A stretch of DNA of 64,000 bases from assembly GCF_029892685.1 (NCBI RefSeq), contig NZ_JARXVD010000001.1, forward strand, positions 248,001-312,000, written 5' to 3'. The notes under the pieces were generated by a model, which ran no database searches, was not told the origin of the DNA, and saw nothing but the letters and a program-made list of their open reading frames with translations. This document shows, one piece after another, positions 36,601-46,943 of the stretch (position 1 is its first letter; each line of letters opens with the position of its first letter). The DNA is from Mycobacterium sp. OTB74 (GTDB taxonomy: Bacteria > Actinomycetota > Actinomycetes > Mycobacteriales > Mycobacteriaceae). The position numbers were made by a program, and so were the translations under genes.

Positions 36601-37986
36601 TCAGCCGTGCGCCACCCGCAGCATGTCCTCCACGCTGGCGAGTTTCACCCGCGGTCGTCCGTCGGCTGAGCCTGCCGCACGTTCATGGGCATCGATCAGC
36701 TGCCAGTGCTCATCAGTGACCAGCGCAGGCTGGCGCGACCGCAGCCACGCCTCCAACTCATCGGAGCGTGCCGCGCTCACATCGGGAAGTTCGGCACCAC
36801 ACATGTCGGCGATCAATGTGTTGACGGTGTCCTGCGAGTCCTTCTTGTTGCTGCCGATGACGCCCGACGGCCCACGCTTGATCCAGCCGACCACGTATTC
36901 GTTGCGGCTGCCCTCCACTCGTCCGTCCGTGTGCGGAATGGTCGCGGACCGATCGTCGAACGGCAGCCCGGCGATCGGCACACCGCGGTAACCCACAGCC
37001 CGCACCACCAATTGCGCAGGCAACTCCTCGCGAGCTCCGGTGTCCTTGGCCACCAGTCGTCCACCGTCGTCAACGAGTTCGTTGTGGCCCAGGATGATTG
37101 AGGACACCCCTGCGCCGTCGTCGCTAGCGTTGAGCTCGATGGGCGAGGTCTGAAACCGAAACACGATGCGCCGCTTGCGTCCCAGCGACCCGCGCTCGGC
37201 GTAGCCCCGCAGGATCTTGATGTTCTGCCGAACGGTCTTGCCCGCTGCCTCCACCTCTTCGTCAGTGAGGGGATCCACGTCGGCCGGGTCGACGATCACA
37301 TCAACGTCGGCCATGGCGTCCATGTCACCCAGCTCGCGCAGTTCCAGCGTGGTGAAGGTGGCCTGCAGCGGGCCACGACGGCCGATGATCACCACCTCCT
37401 GCACGCCGCGAGGCATCAACGACGACAGGGCATGGTCGGCGATATCGGTGGCACCCAGCGCATCCGGATCGCTGACCAGGATGCGGGCCACGTCCAACGC
37501 CACGTTGCCGTTGCCGACCACCACGGCGCGGGAGGCCGACACGTCGGGGGCCATGTGCTGGAAATGCGGGTGTGCGTTGTACCAACCGACGAAGTCGACC
37601 GCAGCAACGCTGCCGTCCAGGTCATCACCGGGGATGCCCAGCGGCCGGTCGGACTGGGCGCCGACCGCGTAGATCACAGCGTCGTAGCGCTCTGCCAGTT
37701 CGGCCGCCTGCACATGCTCGCCGACCGTGACATTGCCGAAGAAACGAAAACGTGGGTCTTCGGCGGTCTTCTCGAACTGGGCGGTGACCGTCTTGATCTT
37801 CGGATGGTCGGGCGCCACTCCCGAACGAACCAGCCCCCACGGAGTGGGCAGCATCTCCAGCATGTCGACTCGGACGTCGACGGGGTTGTCGGAATCCGCC
37901 TTGGCATCAGCGAACTTCAGTAGTGACGCGGCTGCGAAAAACCCTGAAGGGCCCGAGCCGACGATCGCCACATGGTAGGGGCGCAT
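36601..37986 (-). CDS. fprA: NADPH:adrenodoxin/ferredoxin oxidoreductase FprA
   Basis: 461 residues. Seen: FAD-binding VAIVGSGPSGFFAAASLLK, LEMLPTPWGLVRSGVAPDHP, NADP-binding VVGNGNVALDVARIL and VVIIGRRGPLQATFTTLELREL, and C-terminal VGWIKRGPSGVIGSNKKDSQ. Full-length homologue of M. tuberculosis FprA (456). Passes electrons from NADPH to ferredoxins for P450s and others. ATG at 37986 gives MRPYHVAIVG. Divergent from prfB. Confidence 0.95.
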   Translation of the reverse strand: MRPYHVAIVGSGPSGFFAAASLLKFADAKADSDNPVDVRVDMLEMLPTPWGLVRSGVAPDHPKIKTVTAQFEKTAEDPRFRFFGNVTVGEHVQAAELAERYDAVIYAVGAQSDRPLGIPGDDLDGSVAAVDFVGWYNAHPHFQHMAPDVSASRAVVVGNGNVALDVARILVSDPDALGATDIADHALSSLMPRGVQEVVIIGRRGPLQATFTTLELRELGDMDAMADVDVIVDPADVDPLTDEEVEAAGKTVRQNIKILRGYAERGSLGRKRRIVFRFQTSPIELNASDDGAGVSSIILGHNELVDDGGRLVAKDTGAREELPAQLVVRAVGYRGVPIAGLPFDDRSATIPHTDGRVEGSRNEYVVGWIKRGPSGVIGSNKKDSQDTVNTLIADMCGAELPDVSAARSDELEAWLRSRQPALVTDEHWQLIDAHERAAGSADGRPRVKLASVEDMLRVAHG

Positions 37987-38134
37987 ATATGTGAGTGCTT
38001 TCTGTTCTTCCCGACGCGCGCAAGGGGCTGTCGCGACGCTGCCGGGCGGGTTACAAGCCGATGCTAAACCCGTCAAAGCGATCGGGGGCTGACTCTGTGA
38101 AGGTCTGTCCCGCTGGTCGGTACCCTCATACTTC

Positions 38135-39247
38135 GTGGACCTCGACCGTCAAGCCAACATAGCCGCCCTCGACAGCACTCTGACCACCGTCGAACGGGTG
38201 CTCGATGTCGACGGTCTGCGCGCCCGTATCGCCAAACTCGAAGAAGAGGCATCCGACCCGCAGCTGTGGGACGACCAGGCCAACGCGCAGAAGGTCACCA
38301 GCAGCCTGTCGCATGCCCAGGGTGAGCTGCGCCGCGTCGAAGAACTGCGGCAACGCGTCGAGGACCTGCCGGTGCTCTACGAACTGGCTGATGAAGAAGA
38401 GGGCGACGCCAAGTCCGAAGCCGTCTCTGATGCCGACGCCGAACTGGCCAGGCTGCGTGAAGACATCGAGGCACTCGAGGTGCGCACCCTGCTGTCGGGC
38501 GAGTACGACGAGCGCGAGGCCGTGGTCACCATCCGATCCGGCGCCGGTGGCGTCGACGCCGCGGACTGGGCCGAGATGCTGATGCGGATGTACATCCGCT
38601 GGGCGGAGAAGCACGGTTACCCGGTCGAGGTGTTCGACACGTCCTACGCCGAAGAAGCCGGCATCAAGAGCGCGACGTTCGCGGTGCATGCGCCGTTCGC
38701 CTACGGCACGTTGTCGGTCGAGCAGGGCACGCACCGGCTGGTACGGATCAGCCCGTTCGACAACCAGAGCCGTCGGCAGACCTCATTCGCGGACGTCGAG
38801 GTGCTGCCGGTGGTGGAGACGACCGACTCCATCGACATTCCCGAAGGCGACATCCGGGTTGACGTCTACCGGTCGAGTGGTCCGGGTGGGCAGTCGGTGA
38901 ACACCACCGACTCCGCCGTCCGGCTGACCCACATTCCGACGGGTATCGTCGTCACCTGTCAGAACGAGAAATCGCAGCTACAGAACAAGGTTTCGGCGAT
39001 GCGGGTGCTCAGCGCCAAGCTGCTGGAACGTAAGCGCCAGGAGGAGCGCGCCGAGATGGACGCACTCAAAGGCGACGGCGGCAGTTCCTGGGGCAATCAG
39101 ATGCGCTCCTATGTGTTGCACCCCTATCAAATGGTGAAGGATTTGCGCACCGAGTACGAGGTCGGAAACCCCGCAGCAGTGCTCGACGGCGAGATCGACG
39201 GCTTCTTGGAAGCCGGAATCCGTTGGCGCAACAGGAAAGATGAATAG
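38135..39247 (+). CDS. prfB: Peptide chain release factor 2
   Basis: 370 residues. Seen: stop-codon-reading tripeptide SPF in [20 protein letters not shown] and catalytic GGQ in [23 protein letters not shown] start. No internal TGA frameshift site of the E. coli type, as expected for actinobacteria. Overlaps the mscS-like gene by 8 bases; first of the prfB-ftsEX-smpB run. Confidence 0.97.
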   Translation: MDLDRQANIAALDSTLTTVERVLDVDGLRARIAKLEEEASDPQLWDDQANAQKVTSSLSHAQGELRRVEELRQRVEDLPVLYELADEEEGDAKSEAVSDADAELARLREDIEALEVRTLLSGEYDEREAVVTIRSGAGGVDAADWAEMLMRMYIRWAEKHGYPVEVFDTSYAEEAGIKSATFAVHAPFAYGTLSVEQGTHRLVRISPFDNQSRRQTSFADVEVLPVVETTDSIDIPEGDIRVDVYRSSGPGGQSVNTTDSAVRLTHIPTGIVVTCQNEKSQLQNKVSAMRVLSAKLLERKRQEERAEMDALKGDGGSSWGNQMRSYVLHPYQMVKDLRTEYEVGNPAAVLDGEIDGFLEAGIRWRNRKDE

Positions 39248-40241
39248 CATCTATCAAGCAGCGTCGGAACAGGCGCAATCGTTCGGCTGGTGGGCCCAGA
39301 GTTGGCACAGCTTCTGGCGGGGCTCGATCGGCGAGTGGATCATCACTCGCGGTCTGCGGATCGTGATGCTGGTGATCGCCGCGATGCTGATCGCCCGATT
39401 CGTGAATTGGGGTGCACACCGGATCACCAGCCGGATCGACGAGCGGTTCCAGGAGAGCGACGCGCTGGTGCGTTCGGAGACCACCAAGCACCGTCAGGCC
39501 GTGGCCTCGGTGATCTCATGGGTGACCATCGCGCTGGTCTCGGTGATCGTGCTGGTCGATATCACCGAGATCCTGGCGGTCCCGATCGGTTCGCTGGTGG
39601 CGCCGGCGGCGGTGCTGGGTGCGGCCTTCGGTTTCGGTGCCCAGCGCATCGTGCAGGACCTGTTGGCGGGCTTCTTCATCATCACCGAGAAGCAGTACGG
39701 CTTCGGTGACTTGGTGGCGCTGACCGTCGGTGGTATCGCCGCCCCCGCCGAGGGCACTGTCGAGGACGTCACGCTGCGGGTCACCACGCTGCGCTCCAGC
39801 GACGGCGAGGTCTACACCATCCCGAACGGGCAGATCGTCAAGACCGTCAACCTGTCCAAGGACTGGGCCCGCGCGGTGGTCGACATCCCAGTGCCCGCCA
39901 CCGCGGATCTGGCGAAGGTCAACGACGTGCTGCATGTGGTGTGCGACCGAGCGATGGCGGACCGGCAAATGCGCCCGCTGCTGCTCGACCAGCCACAACT
40001 GATGGGTGTGGAGTCCATCGAGCTGGACACCGTGAACCTACGGATGGTCGCCCGGACCTTGCCGGGTAAGCAGTTCGAGGTCGGCCGCCGGCTGCGGGTC
40101 ATGGTCGTTGCTGCGTTGAGTCGGGTCGGCATCGCCAGCCCGGAACACGATGGGCCAGGCGTAGAGGCCATGGTGCATCCGGCCACTGCGGTCGGAGCCG
40201 AGGAGCAGACACAGGGCGCCGGGCGGAGCGCAGATGGCTAA
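39240..40241 (+). CDS. MscS-family mechanosensitive channel
   Basis: 333 residues. Seen: three hydrophobic segments (about 40-58, 85-110, 115-135), the pore-lining helix [24 protein letters not shown], and beta domain [26 protein letters not shown]. Protects against osmotic downshock. ATG overlaps prfB, next gene overlaps its end by 8 bases. Matches the M. tuberculosis Rv3104c position. Confidence 0.9.
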   Translation: MNSIYQAASEQAQSFGWWAQSWHSFWRGSIGEWIITRGLRIVMLVIAAMLIARFVNWGAHRITSRIDERFQESDALVRSETTKHRQAVASVISWVTIALVSVIVLVDITEILAVPIGSLVAPAAVLGAAFGFGAQRIVQDLLAGFFIITEKQYGFGDLVALTVGGIAAPAEGTVEDVTLRVTTLRSSDGEVYTIPNGQIVKTVNLSKDWARAVVDIPVPATADLAKVNDVLHVVCDRAMADRQMRPLLLDQPQLMGVESIELDTVNLRMVARTLPGKQFEVGRRLRVMVVAALSRVGIASPEHDGPGVEAMVHPATAVGAEEQTQGAGRSADG

Positions 40242-40743
40242 TACGTCGCAATTCCGCGCGCAGCTCAAGGCCGGCGAGCACCGCGGCTGGCCCGCGTACC
40301 TGTTCGGCGGCCGGGTACGGACCTCGACGATCGGCTTGATCATCGTCTTCTTCGCGGCCTACTGGCTGCACCAGACCTACGCGCCACCGCCTCCGCCGCC
40401 TCCACCTGCAGTGGTGCCGCCCGGTTTCGTCCCGGACCCCGCCTACACCTGGGTGCCGCGCACCGACGTGCCGACCACCACGCACCGGCCGACGCCGACC
40501 ACGACGACCGAGACCACCGAGACGACAGAGACTCCGACAACGACGAGCGAGACACCGACGACGACGTCGGTCACCCCAACGACCACGACCGCGTCAGAGC
40601 CGCCGACCACAACGGTGATCACCCCGCCGGGATTGCCACCGATCACGCTGCCGGTGTTCCCGGGCCTGGCGCCGCCGCCCGGCCCGGTGACGACAACCGT
40701 CGTCGGGCCCGGAGCGACGCCGACACCGGGCCCGCCGCACTAG
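40234..40743 (+). CDS. Membrane protein with Pro/Thr-rich extracellular tail
   Basis: 169 residues. Seen: one transmembrane segment (about 30-45, [15 protein letters not shown]) then [16 protein letters not shown] and a long Thr/Pro-rich region. The tail would be outside the membrane and may be glycosylated. Function unknown; conserved next to ftsE in mycobacteria (Rv3103c position). Confidence 0.85.
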   Translation: MANTSQFRAQLKAGEHRGWPAYLFGGRVRTSTIGLIIVFFAAYWLHQTYAPPPPPPPPAVVPPGFVPDPAYTWVPRTDVPTTTHRPTPTTTTETTETTETPTTTSETPTTTSVTPTTTTASEPPTTTVITPPGLPPITLPVFPGLAPPPGPVTTTVVGPGATPTPGPPH

Positions 40744-40789
40744 CTTGAGCCCGGGGTACTCCGGCGTCCCGCTAGACTGGCGTGCCGTG

Positions 40790-41479
40790 ATGATCACCCT
40801 CGACCACGTGAGCAAGAACTACAAGTCCTCGGCGCGCCCTGCGTTGGACAACATCTCGCTCAAGATCGACAAAGGTGAATTCGTCTTCTTGATCGGGCCG
40901 TCGGGGTCGGGGAAATCGACGTTCATGCGGCTGCTACTAGCCGAGGAGCACCCGTCCTCGGGCGACATCTGGGTTTCCAAGTTCCATGTGAACAAGCTGT
41001 CGAACCGGCACATCCCGAGCCTGCGTCAGGTGTTGGGTTGCGTGTTCCAGGACTTCCGGCTGCTGCAGCAGAAGACGGTCTTCGAGAACGTCGCGTTCGC
41101 CCTCGAGGTGATCGGCAAGCGGCCGGACACCATCAACCGGGTGGTGCCCGACGTGCTGGAGATGGTCGGCCTGTCCGGCAAGGCCAACCGGTTGCCCGGT
41201 GAGTTGTCCGGCGGTGAGCAGCAGCGAGTGGCGATCGCCCGTGCCTTCGTCAACCGGCCGCTGGTGCTGTTGGCCGATGAGCCCACCGGAAACCTGGACC
41301 CGGAGACAAGTAGCGACATCATGGACCTGCTGGAGCGGATCAACCGCACCGGCACGACGGTGTTGATGGCTACCCACGACCACCACATCGTCGACTCGAT
41401 GCGTCAGCGCGTCATCGAGCTTGAACTCGGCCGCCTGATCCGCGATGAGCAGCGCGGTGTTTACGGAATGGATCGCTAA
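40790..41479 (+). CDS. ftsE: Cell division ATP-binding protein FtsE
   Basis: 229 residues. Seen: Walker [25 protein letters not shown] signature and Walker [14 protein letters not shown], then an H-loop TMATHDHH-type [12 protein letters not shown] at 40790 gives [14 protein letters not shown], the mycobacterial FtsE start; an open frame upstream to 40745 is not coding. Links the cytosolic ring to FtsX to activate peptidoglycan hydrolases such as RipC. Confidence 0.96.
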   Translation: MITLDHVSKNYKSSARPALDNISLKIDKGEFVFLIGPSGSGKSTFMRLLLAEEHPSSGDIWVSKFHVNKLSNRHIPSLRQVLGCVFQDFRLLQQKTVFENVAFALEVIGKRPDTINRVVPDVLEMVGLSGKANRLPGELSGGEQQRVAIARAFVNRPLVLLADEPTGNLDPETSSDIMDLLERINRTGTTVLMATHDHHIVDSMRQRVIELELGRLIRDEQRGVYGMDR

Positions 41480-42373
41480 GTGCGCTTCGGCTTTCTCGTC
41501 AGCGAAGTCCTGCAGGGGTTTCGCCGCAACGTCACCATGACGGTCGCCATGATTCTGACGACCGCCATCTCCATAGGCCTGTTCGGCGGCGGCCTACTAG
41601 TTGTCCGGCTTGCCGACAGTTCCAAGAAGATTTATTTGGACCGGGTGGAGAGCCAGGTCTTCCTTACCAGTGACATCTCGGCGAACGATGCCAACTGTGA
41701 CGGCGATCTGTGTAAATCGCTGCGCAAGGTGATCGACGACCGCAAGGACGTCCGGTCGGTGACTTTCCTGAACCGCGACCAGGCCTACGACGACGCCATC
41801 ACAAAAATCCCGCAGTTCAAGGATTTCGCGAGTAAGGACGCGTTTCCGGCGTCGTTCATCGTCAAGCTCAACAATCCCGAGCAGCACAAAGACTTTGACC
41901 AGGCCATGCGCGGCCGCCCGGGCGTGCTCAACGTGCTCAACCAGAAGGACCTCGTCGACCGGTTGTTCGCGATACTCAACGGCTTGAGCAGCGTTGCCTT
42001 CGCCGTGGCGTCGGTTCAGGCTATCGCCGCGACCCTGCTGATAGCCAACATGGTCCTGGTCGCCGCCCGCACCAGGCGCACAGAGATCAGCATCATGCGA
42101 TTGGTGGGTGCAAGTCGTTGGTACACCCAGCTGCCATTCTTGGTGGAGGCGATGCTGGCGGCAATCATCGGTGTGGTGATCGCCGTCGTCGGGCTGATCG
42201 TGGTTCGGGCACTGTTCCTGGAGAAGGCGCTCGACCAGTTCTACCGGGCCAACCTGATCGCCCGAATCGACTACATGGACATCCTGTATATCGCGCCGTG
42301 GCTGTTGTTGGTGGGCATGGGTATTGCCGGTATCACCGGTTACATCACCCTGCGCCTGTACGTTCGGCGATAG
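41480..42373 (+). CDS. ftsX: Cell division protein FtsX
   Basis: 297 residues with four predicted transmembrane segments (about 22-44, 165-190, 220-245, 270-290). The large extracellular domain lies between the first two and includes CDGDLC, a likely disulfide pair. GTG start directly after the ftsE stop. Permease partner of FtsE that signals to extracellular hydrolases. Confidence 0.96.
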   Translation: MRFGFLVSEVLQGFRRNVTMTVAMILTTAISIGLFGGGLLVVRLADSSKKIYLDRVESQVFLTSDISANDANCDGDLCKSLRKVIDDRKDVRSVTFLNRDQAYDDAITKIPQFKDFASKDAFPASFIVKLNNPEQHKDFDQAMRGRPGVLNVLNQKDLVDRLFAILNGLSSVAFAVASVQAIAATLLIANMVLVAARTRRTEISIMRLVGASRWYTQLPFLVEAMLAAIIGVVIAVVGLIVVRALFLEKALDQFYRANLIARIDYMDILYIAPWLLLVGMGIAGITGYITLRLYVRR

Positions 42374-42389
42374 CCGAGGGAAGAGCAAC

Positions 42390-42890
42390 GTGGCCAACAA
42401 GAAGGGTGCCGAGAAGGACAAGTCGGGCAACAACCAGGTTGTCGCGACGAATCGCAAAGCACGGCACAACTATTCGATCATCGACACCTACGAAGCGGGT
42501 ATCGCACTGGTCGGCACCGAGGTGAAGAGTCTGCGCGAGGGCCTGGCGTCGCTGGCCGATGCGTTTGCCACCGTGGACGACGGCGAGGTCTGGCTGCGCA
42601 ACCTGCACATCGCCGAGTACCACCACGGCACCTGGACCAATCACGCCCCGCGGCGCAATCGCAAATTGTTGTTGCACCGCAAGCAGATCGACATGCTGGT
42701 CGGCAAACTGCGGGACGGCAACTTCACCCTGGTGCCGCTGAAACTGTATTTCTCCGACGGCAAGGTCAAGGTCGAGTTGGCGTTGGCGCGCGGTAAGGAA
42801 GCGCGAGACAAACGCCAGGACCTGGCCAAGCGCGATGCCCAGCGTGAGGTGGTACGCGAATTGGGCCGGCGCGCCAAAGGCATGCGCTGA
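42390..42890 (+). CDS. smpB: tmRNA-binding protein SmpB
   Basis: 166 residues. Seen: [23 protein letters not shown] near the start, [13 protein letters not shown] and the basic C-terminal tail [14 protein letters not shown] start at 42390. Partner of tmRNA, which lies 2.3 kb downstream; together they rescue stalled ribosomes. Confidence 0.97.
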   Translation: MANKKGAEKDKSGNNQVVATNRKARHNYSIIDTYEAGIALVGTEVKSLREGLASLADAFATVDDGEVWLRNLHIAEYHHGTWTNHAPRRNRKLLLHRKQIDMLVGKLRDGNFTLVPLKLYFSDGKVKVELALARGKEARDKRQDLAKRDAQREVVRELGRRAKGMR

Positions 42891-43263
42891 CGGGGGTTCT
42901 GCTGGCGCTGTTGTCAGCCTTCGGCTACGGCATCAGCGATTTCGTGGGCGGTATCGCCTCGCGGCGAGTGGCCTCACTGCGCGTGGTGCTCATCTCGTAC
43001 CCCGTGGCCATGGCGCGCTGGTGACCCGGAACTTTGTTGCCTCGCGGGGTTTTCCGCTGAAGATGGCGTTGACCGCCGCAAACGTGGCGATGCTGTTGGC
43101 CTTGCAGGCGTCGATGTTGTCGCTCGCGAGCGTGCTGATCTCGTTGTACCCAGCAGCGACCGTCGCATTGGCCATGGTGGTGCTCAAGGAACGCGTGACC
43201 GCGTGGCAGGTCGTGGGAATGGTGCTGGCCTTGGGCGCCGTCGCGATGATCGCTGCTGGGTAG
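42887..43263 (+). pseudogene. EamA/DMT-family transporter, deleted and frameshifted
   Basis: Two pieces of one transporter in different frames. 42887-43024 encodes an N-terminal piece (VLLALLSAFGYGISDFVGG, then RRVASLRVVLISYPVAMA) that ends in TGA. 43021-43263 encodes a C-terminal piece (LASVLISLYPAATVALAMVV, KERVTAWQVVGM). A typical EamA protein has ~285 residues; the middle ~160 are missing. No start codon of the N-terminal piece is clear. Confidence 0.75.
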
Positions 43264-43281
43264 TTATTGCTCGCTAGGGAA

Positions 43282-43689
43282 CTAGAGCTGGTTGATCCGG
43301 ATCAAGTTGCCGGCGGGATCACGAAATGCGCAGTCGCGCACGCCGTAGTCCTGGTCGGTGGGTTCCTGCAGGACCTCGGCGCCCGTGGCTTCGAGTCGGG
43401 CGAACAGGGCGTCCAGGTCATCGGTGGCCAGGGTGACGGCGCCGTAGGACCCCTTGGCAATCAGGTCCAGGATGACGCGGCGCTCGTCGTCGGTGACGCC
43501 GGGGTCTGCGGCGGGCGGGTGCAGCACGATCGACGTGCCGGGCTGCCCGGGCGGCCCGACGGTGATCCAGCGCATGTCTTGGTAGCCAACGTCTTTGCGG
43601 ACCTCGAACCCGAGCGCATCGCGGTAGAACTTCAGCGCGGCATCGGCGTCGGTGTGTGGCAGGAACGTGTAGTGAATCGAAATGTCCAT
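43282..43689 (-). CDS. VOC-family (glyoxalase/bleomycin resistance-like) protein
   Basis: 135 residues. Seen: paired beta-alpha-beta-beta-beta modules, IHYTFLPHTDADAALKFYRD and VRDCAFRDPAGNLIRINQL. Metal-dependent lyase, isomerase or dioxygenase activity cannot be told apart. I chose ATG at 43689 (MDISIHYTFLP). Downstream of the AraC-type gene and possibly controlled by it. Confidence 0.8.
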   Translation of the reverse strand: MDISIHYTFLPHTDADAALKFYRDALGFEVRKDVGYQDMRWITVGPPGQPGTSIVLHPPAADPGVTDDERRVILDLIAKGSYGAVTLATDDLDALFARLEATGAEVLQEPTDQDYGVRDCAFRDPAGNLIRINQL

Positions 43690-43709
43690 ATCGGCAACGC
43701 TAGTGGCCG

Positions 43710-44144
43710 TCAGTGTGGCGGCGCTTCTTGATTCCTGATCGGTCTGGTCACCTGCTTGGCAAGGCATGGTGGTATCCCCGCCGCCGCCTGGGAGTGGTCC
43801 CGGCGGTAGACGCTGGGCGCCACTCCGACCAGTTCGGTGAAGCGGGTGCTGAAGGTGCCCAGCGACGAAAAGCCAACCGCGAAACAGACATCCGTGACGC
43901 TGAGGTCGCCGCGGCGCAGCAGCGTCATGGCTCGTTCGATGCGTCGGGTCATCAGGTAGGAGTACGGCGATTCGCCGTAGACGCGCTTGAATTCACGGCT
44001 CAGGTGGCCGGCGGACATGTGTGCGCCACGGGCCAAGGCGTCGACGTTGAGCGGTTTGGCGTACTCTCGGTCGATCCGGTCGCGAACCTTGCGTAGCGTC
44101 ACGATGTCTCGGAGTCGTTGCGCCTCGGCCGGATCGTCTGCCAT
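43710..44144 (-). CDS. AraC-family regulator (DNA-binding domain only)
   Basis: 144 residues, mostly the C-terminal two helix-turn-helix domain: LARGAHMSAGHLSREFKRVYG and VCFAVGFSSLGTFSTRFTELVG. No N-terminal effector domain. 20 bases upstream of the VOC gene on the same strand, so the pair is likely an operon. Confidence 0.88.
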   Translation of the reverse strand: MADDPAEAQRLRDIVTLRKVRDRIDREYAKPLNVDALARGAHMSAGHLSREFKRVYGESPYSYLMTRRIERAMTLLRRGDLSVTDVCFAVGFSSLGTFSTRFTELVGVAPSVYRRDHSQAAAGIPPCLAKQVTRPIRNQEAPPH

Positions 44145-44225
44145 GGCGTCATCGTCGCACGCCGGTCATGAACCGCTTCGCAGATTCTCTAGCGCGCAGC
44201 GGTTCGCCGCCGTACGGTCAGTACA

Positions 44226-45080
44226 GTGAGCAGCTCAACGCGCCCCGTCACTGTCCTGGAAAAATCCGACGTTCTGCCCGGTTTATTCGGAGTATGGGAC
44301 GACTTGGACCGAGTGTTATCCACCATTTCTGACGCCGAGCTGCTGACGACGCAGACCGAGTTACCCGGTTGGCGGGTAAGGGATGTCGTGGCGCACATCA
44401 TCGGAACCGAGCTGCTGCTCAAGGGCGAATCGGTGCCGGAGGTCGATATCGACGTCTCCAAGCTGGACCACGTGCACAACCCCGTCGGTGTGATGAACGA
44501 GTGCTGGATCCGCGAGTTGGGTGAGCTCTCCGGGGCCGATCTGTTGGAGAAGTTCCGCAGTGTCACCGATGAACGTCGCGCCGAGCTGACGGCCATGTCG
44601 GATGAGGAGTGGAACGCCCCGACCATGACGCCCGCCGGCCAGGACAGCACCGGCCGATTCATGCGGATCCGGACGTTCGACTGTTGGATGCACGAACAGG
44701 ACATCCGAGAAGTGGTTGCGCGGCCGGCTTCCGACGCTGCGCTGCAGACACCGGCTTCGCAGCTGTCGCTCGACGAGATCGAGGCGAGCATGGGGTTCGT
44801 GGTCGCCAGGCGTGGGGGAGCGCCGAGTGGTTCCCGGGTGGCATTCGAACTGACCGGACCGTTGGAGCGAACCATCCGGGTGGCCGTCGACGGCAAAGCG
44901 GCCGTGGTGTCGGACTTCGGCAACGCAGAACCGACTGCGACCATCAGGCTGGACGGCTGGCAGTTCACCCGCTTGTGCGGTGGACGTCCGATGGGTGCGG
45001 TGCGGCCGATCGACATCGAGTACACCGGTGACGCGCAGCTGGGGCAGCGGATCATCGAGCACCTCGGTTACGTCATCTGA
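44226..45080 (+). CDS. Mycothiol-dependent maleylpyruvate isomerase-family protein
   Basis: 284 residues. Seen: DinB-like N-terminal domain with WRVRDVVAHIIGTELLL, a GVMNECWIREL helix and FDCWMHEQDIREV giving the His/Glu metal site, then an SCP-like C-terminal domain (LTGPLERTIRVAVDGKAAVV). GTG start at 44226. Probably a mycothiol S-transferase; substrate unknown. Confidence 0.83.
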   Translation: MSSSTRPVTVLEKSDVLPGLFGVWDDLDRVLSTISDAELLTTQTELPGWRVRDVVAHIIGTELLLKGESVPEVDIDVSKLDHVHNPVGVMNECWIRELGELSGADLLEKFRSVTDERRAELTAMSDEEWNAPTMTPAGQDSTGRFMRIRTFDCWMHEQDIREVVARPASDAALQTPASQLSLDEIEASMGFVVARRGGAPSGSRVAFELTGPLERTIRVAVDGKAAVVSDFGNAEPTATIRLDGWQFTRLCGGRPMGAVRPIDIEYTGDAQLGQRIIEHLGYVI

Positions 45081-45095
45081 CCTGGCCAGATGACG
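45071..45095 (+). terminator. Hairpin overlapping the isomerase-family stop codon
   Basis: CGTCATCTG (45071-45079) pairs perfectly with CAGATGACG (45087-45095) around a 7-base loop. No U-tract. The left arm includes part of the stop codon. Likely terminator before the tmRNA promoter. Confidence 0.55.
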
Positions 45096-45133
45096 CGCGC
45101 CGATACTCGGTGGAACTTGTCGGTGGCAACTCC

Positions 45134-45165
45134 TATTATGGAGAGTCCTGCCGATGGTCGGCAGG
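45134..45165 (+). promoter_or_regulatory. ssrA promoter element and leader hairpin
   Basis: TATTAT (45134-45139) resembles a -10 box about 50 bases before the tmRNA 5' end. Just downstream CCTGCCGA (45147-45154) pairs with TCGGCAGG (45158-45165), an 8-bp hairpin in the leader that is removed when the tmRNA 5' end is matured. No good -35 is visible. Confidence 0.4.
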
Positions 45166-45187
45166 GGTGAGCGAAGTTCACAGACAA

Positions 45188-45559
45188 GGGGCTGAACGGT
45201 TTCGACTTCGCGCATCGAATCAAGGGAAGCGTGCCGGTGCAGGCAAGAGACCACCGTAAGCGTCGTTGTAACCAATTAAGCGCCGATTCTCATCAGCGCG
45301 ACTACGCCCTCGCTGCCTAAGTAGCGACTGCGTGTCTGTCAGACCGGGAGTGCCCTCGGCCCGGACCCTGGCATCGACTAGAGGGACCCACCCACGGGTT
45401 CGGTCGCGGGACCCGTGGGGACATCAAACAGCGACTGGGATCGTCATCTCGGCTAGTTTGCGTGACCGGGAGATCCAAGTAGAGGCATAGCGAACTGCGC
45501 ACGGAGAAGTCTTGAGGGAATGCCGTAGGACCCGGGTTCGATTCCCGGCAGCTCCACCA
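45188..45559 (+). ncRNA. ssrA: tmRNA (ssrA)
   Basis: 372 nt. Seen: 5' GGGGCTGAACGGTTTCGACT and 3' end GGTTCGATTCCCGGCAGCTC with CCACCA, forming the tRNA-like domain. The tag frame at 45282-45320 reads ADSHQRDYALAA and stop TAA. Works with SmpB to tag proteins from stalled ribosomes. The 5' end position is set by the pairing of GGGGCUG with CAGCUCC. Confidence 0.97.
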
Positions 45560-45561
45560 GT

Positions 45562-45606
45562 AAAGGCTCAGGCCAGGGAAAAGTTTCCCGAGCCTGAGCC
45601 TTTTTA
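45562..45606 (+). terminator. Intrinsic terminator of ssrA
   Basis: Perfect 12-bp stem AAAGGCTCAGGC (45562-45573) with GCCTGAGCCTTT (45592-45603), followed by further T residues. A smaller inner hairpin (GGGAAAAGTTTCCC) is also possible. Canonical Rho-independent structure. Confidence 0.9.
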
Positions 45607-45668
45607 TATCAACACAAACAGAAGAATGGATGTGAACCTGGCGCGACCTCGTCGCGAGTATCTGCGTG

Positions 45669-46943
45669 CTACCGGGGGGCCGTCGGCGTTGATGCTCCGT
45701 ACATCTCGTTGATCAGACCTTTGGCGATGAGTGTGGCCGGTGCGCGACCATCGGCGGTCGGGTCGAGGTTTGCCCAGACTACGATCGTCACTTTGTTTTG
45801 GGGGTCGGCGCCGGCGAAGGTATTGAAGCCTGGAACTTCACCGGTATGTCCATACAGCGCACCGTATTTCGCGATCGCAAGTCCGTATTGCGGCGCATCA
45901 GGTTGTGTCAGATCGGTCGATTGCAGGCTGGCTATCCGCTGGGCTTGCATGTCGGGATCGATTAGTTTCCCGTCGGCCAACGCCTCAACCCAGGCAGCCA
46001 GGTCCTGCGCGGTGGAGATGCCGGCACCGGCCGCCCAGGCCCATGATGGGTTCAGGGATGTTTGATCATTGGGTTGCAATGTCCCGGCCTTTGCTGCTGC
46101 CTGCATATCGGGAGGTACGGCGGCTGGTGACCCCATTGTCAGCACGTTGTTGCCATACATGTATCCCTGGGGATGTGGGTCTGGGATGGCGTTTGAGGTC
46201 CTGGCTGGGAATAGCGTGTCTTTGAGCCCGAATGGGGTGAACAACCTATCGTGGAACGCCTGTGACAGCGGCTTAGCGTCAAGTTTCTCGGCGATGAGCC
46301 CTAGCAATATCGTGTTGGTGTTCGAATAGTGGTAGCCCGTTCCGGGTGGGAAGTACGGCTGATGGCTGAAGGCCAGCGTGAGCAGTTCGTCGGGGGTCCA
46401 CACCTTCTGCGGATTGCTGTCGCCCATTTCGTTTAGTTCGCGTGTCTCGGTGTAGTTATAAAGTCCGCTGCGCATGTTCAACAACTCGGCGATGGTGATG
46501 TGGTCACCATTGGGCACATCGGGACGAAATTTCGAGACGGGGTCATCGAGGCTCAGCTTGCCCTCATGGGTCTGCTGCAGGATCACGGTGCCCGTCCACG
46601 TCTTGGTGATCGAACCAATCCGAACGTGATCCGCCAACGACACCGGAACTTTGCCACCCACTGTGGTGGTGCCGTACGTCGTGCTGATCTGACCGGCGGG
46701 TGAGCGCACCAACGCGACCGCTCCTGGGACGAGCATTTCCCGGGCCATCGACGCGACCCGCATCGCCAACCGCATCTCATCCATGGGTGTAAAGCCAGCG
46801 GTCGAGCCGGCCGACGAAGACCGGCTCGGCGACGGCGCTGCGGTGCACGCGCCGACAAGTAAGGCAGCACCAAAAATTGCGGTGACAGTCTGAAGCCGTG
46901 GACGTCGAGGCCGGCCGGGTGAAATCAGGGCAGAATTGCTCAC
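45669..46943 (-). CDS. Serine hydrolase lipoprotein, class C beta-lactamase-like
   Basis: 424 residues. Seen: lipoprotein signal with lipobox LVGAC (C33), S111-I-T-K114 as SxxK, YHYSNTN as YxN and YGHTGEVPGF as the HTG motif. All three motifs are intact, so it is catalytically competent as a D,D-peptidase, esterase or beta-lactamase. Anchored to the outer face of the membrane. Terminator of ssrA lies between the two genes. Confidence 0.9.
   Translation of the reverse strand: MSNSALISPGRPRRPRLQTVTAIFGAALLVGACTAAPSPSRSSSAGSTAGFTPMDEMRLAMRVASMAREMLVPGAVALVRSPAGQISTTYGTTTVGGKVPVSLADHVRIGSITKTWTGTVILQQTHEGKLSLDDPVSKFRPDVPNGDHITIAELLNMRSGLYNYTETRELNEMGDSNPQKVWTPDELLTLAFSHQPYFPPGTGYHYSNTNTILLGLIAEKLDAKPLSQAFHDRLFTPFGLKDTLFPARTSNAIPDPHPQGYMYGNNVLTMGSPAAVPPDMQAAAKAGTLQPNDQTSLNPSWAWAAGAGISTAQDLAAWVEALADGKLIDPDMQAQRIASLQSTDLTQPDAPQYGLAIAKYGALYGHTGEVPGFNTFAGADPQNKVTIVVWANLDPTADGRAPATLIAKGLINEMYGASTPTAPR

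Noticed and set aside
38135..39247. Programmed frameshift in prfB
   Set aside because: Frame is continuous from the GTG with no internal in-frame TGA.
45188..45559. tmRNA 3' end as a mobile element attachment site
   Set aside because: No second copy of the 3' end and no integrase gene in the window.
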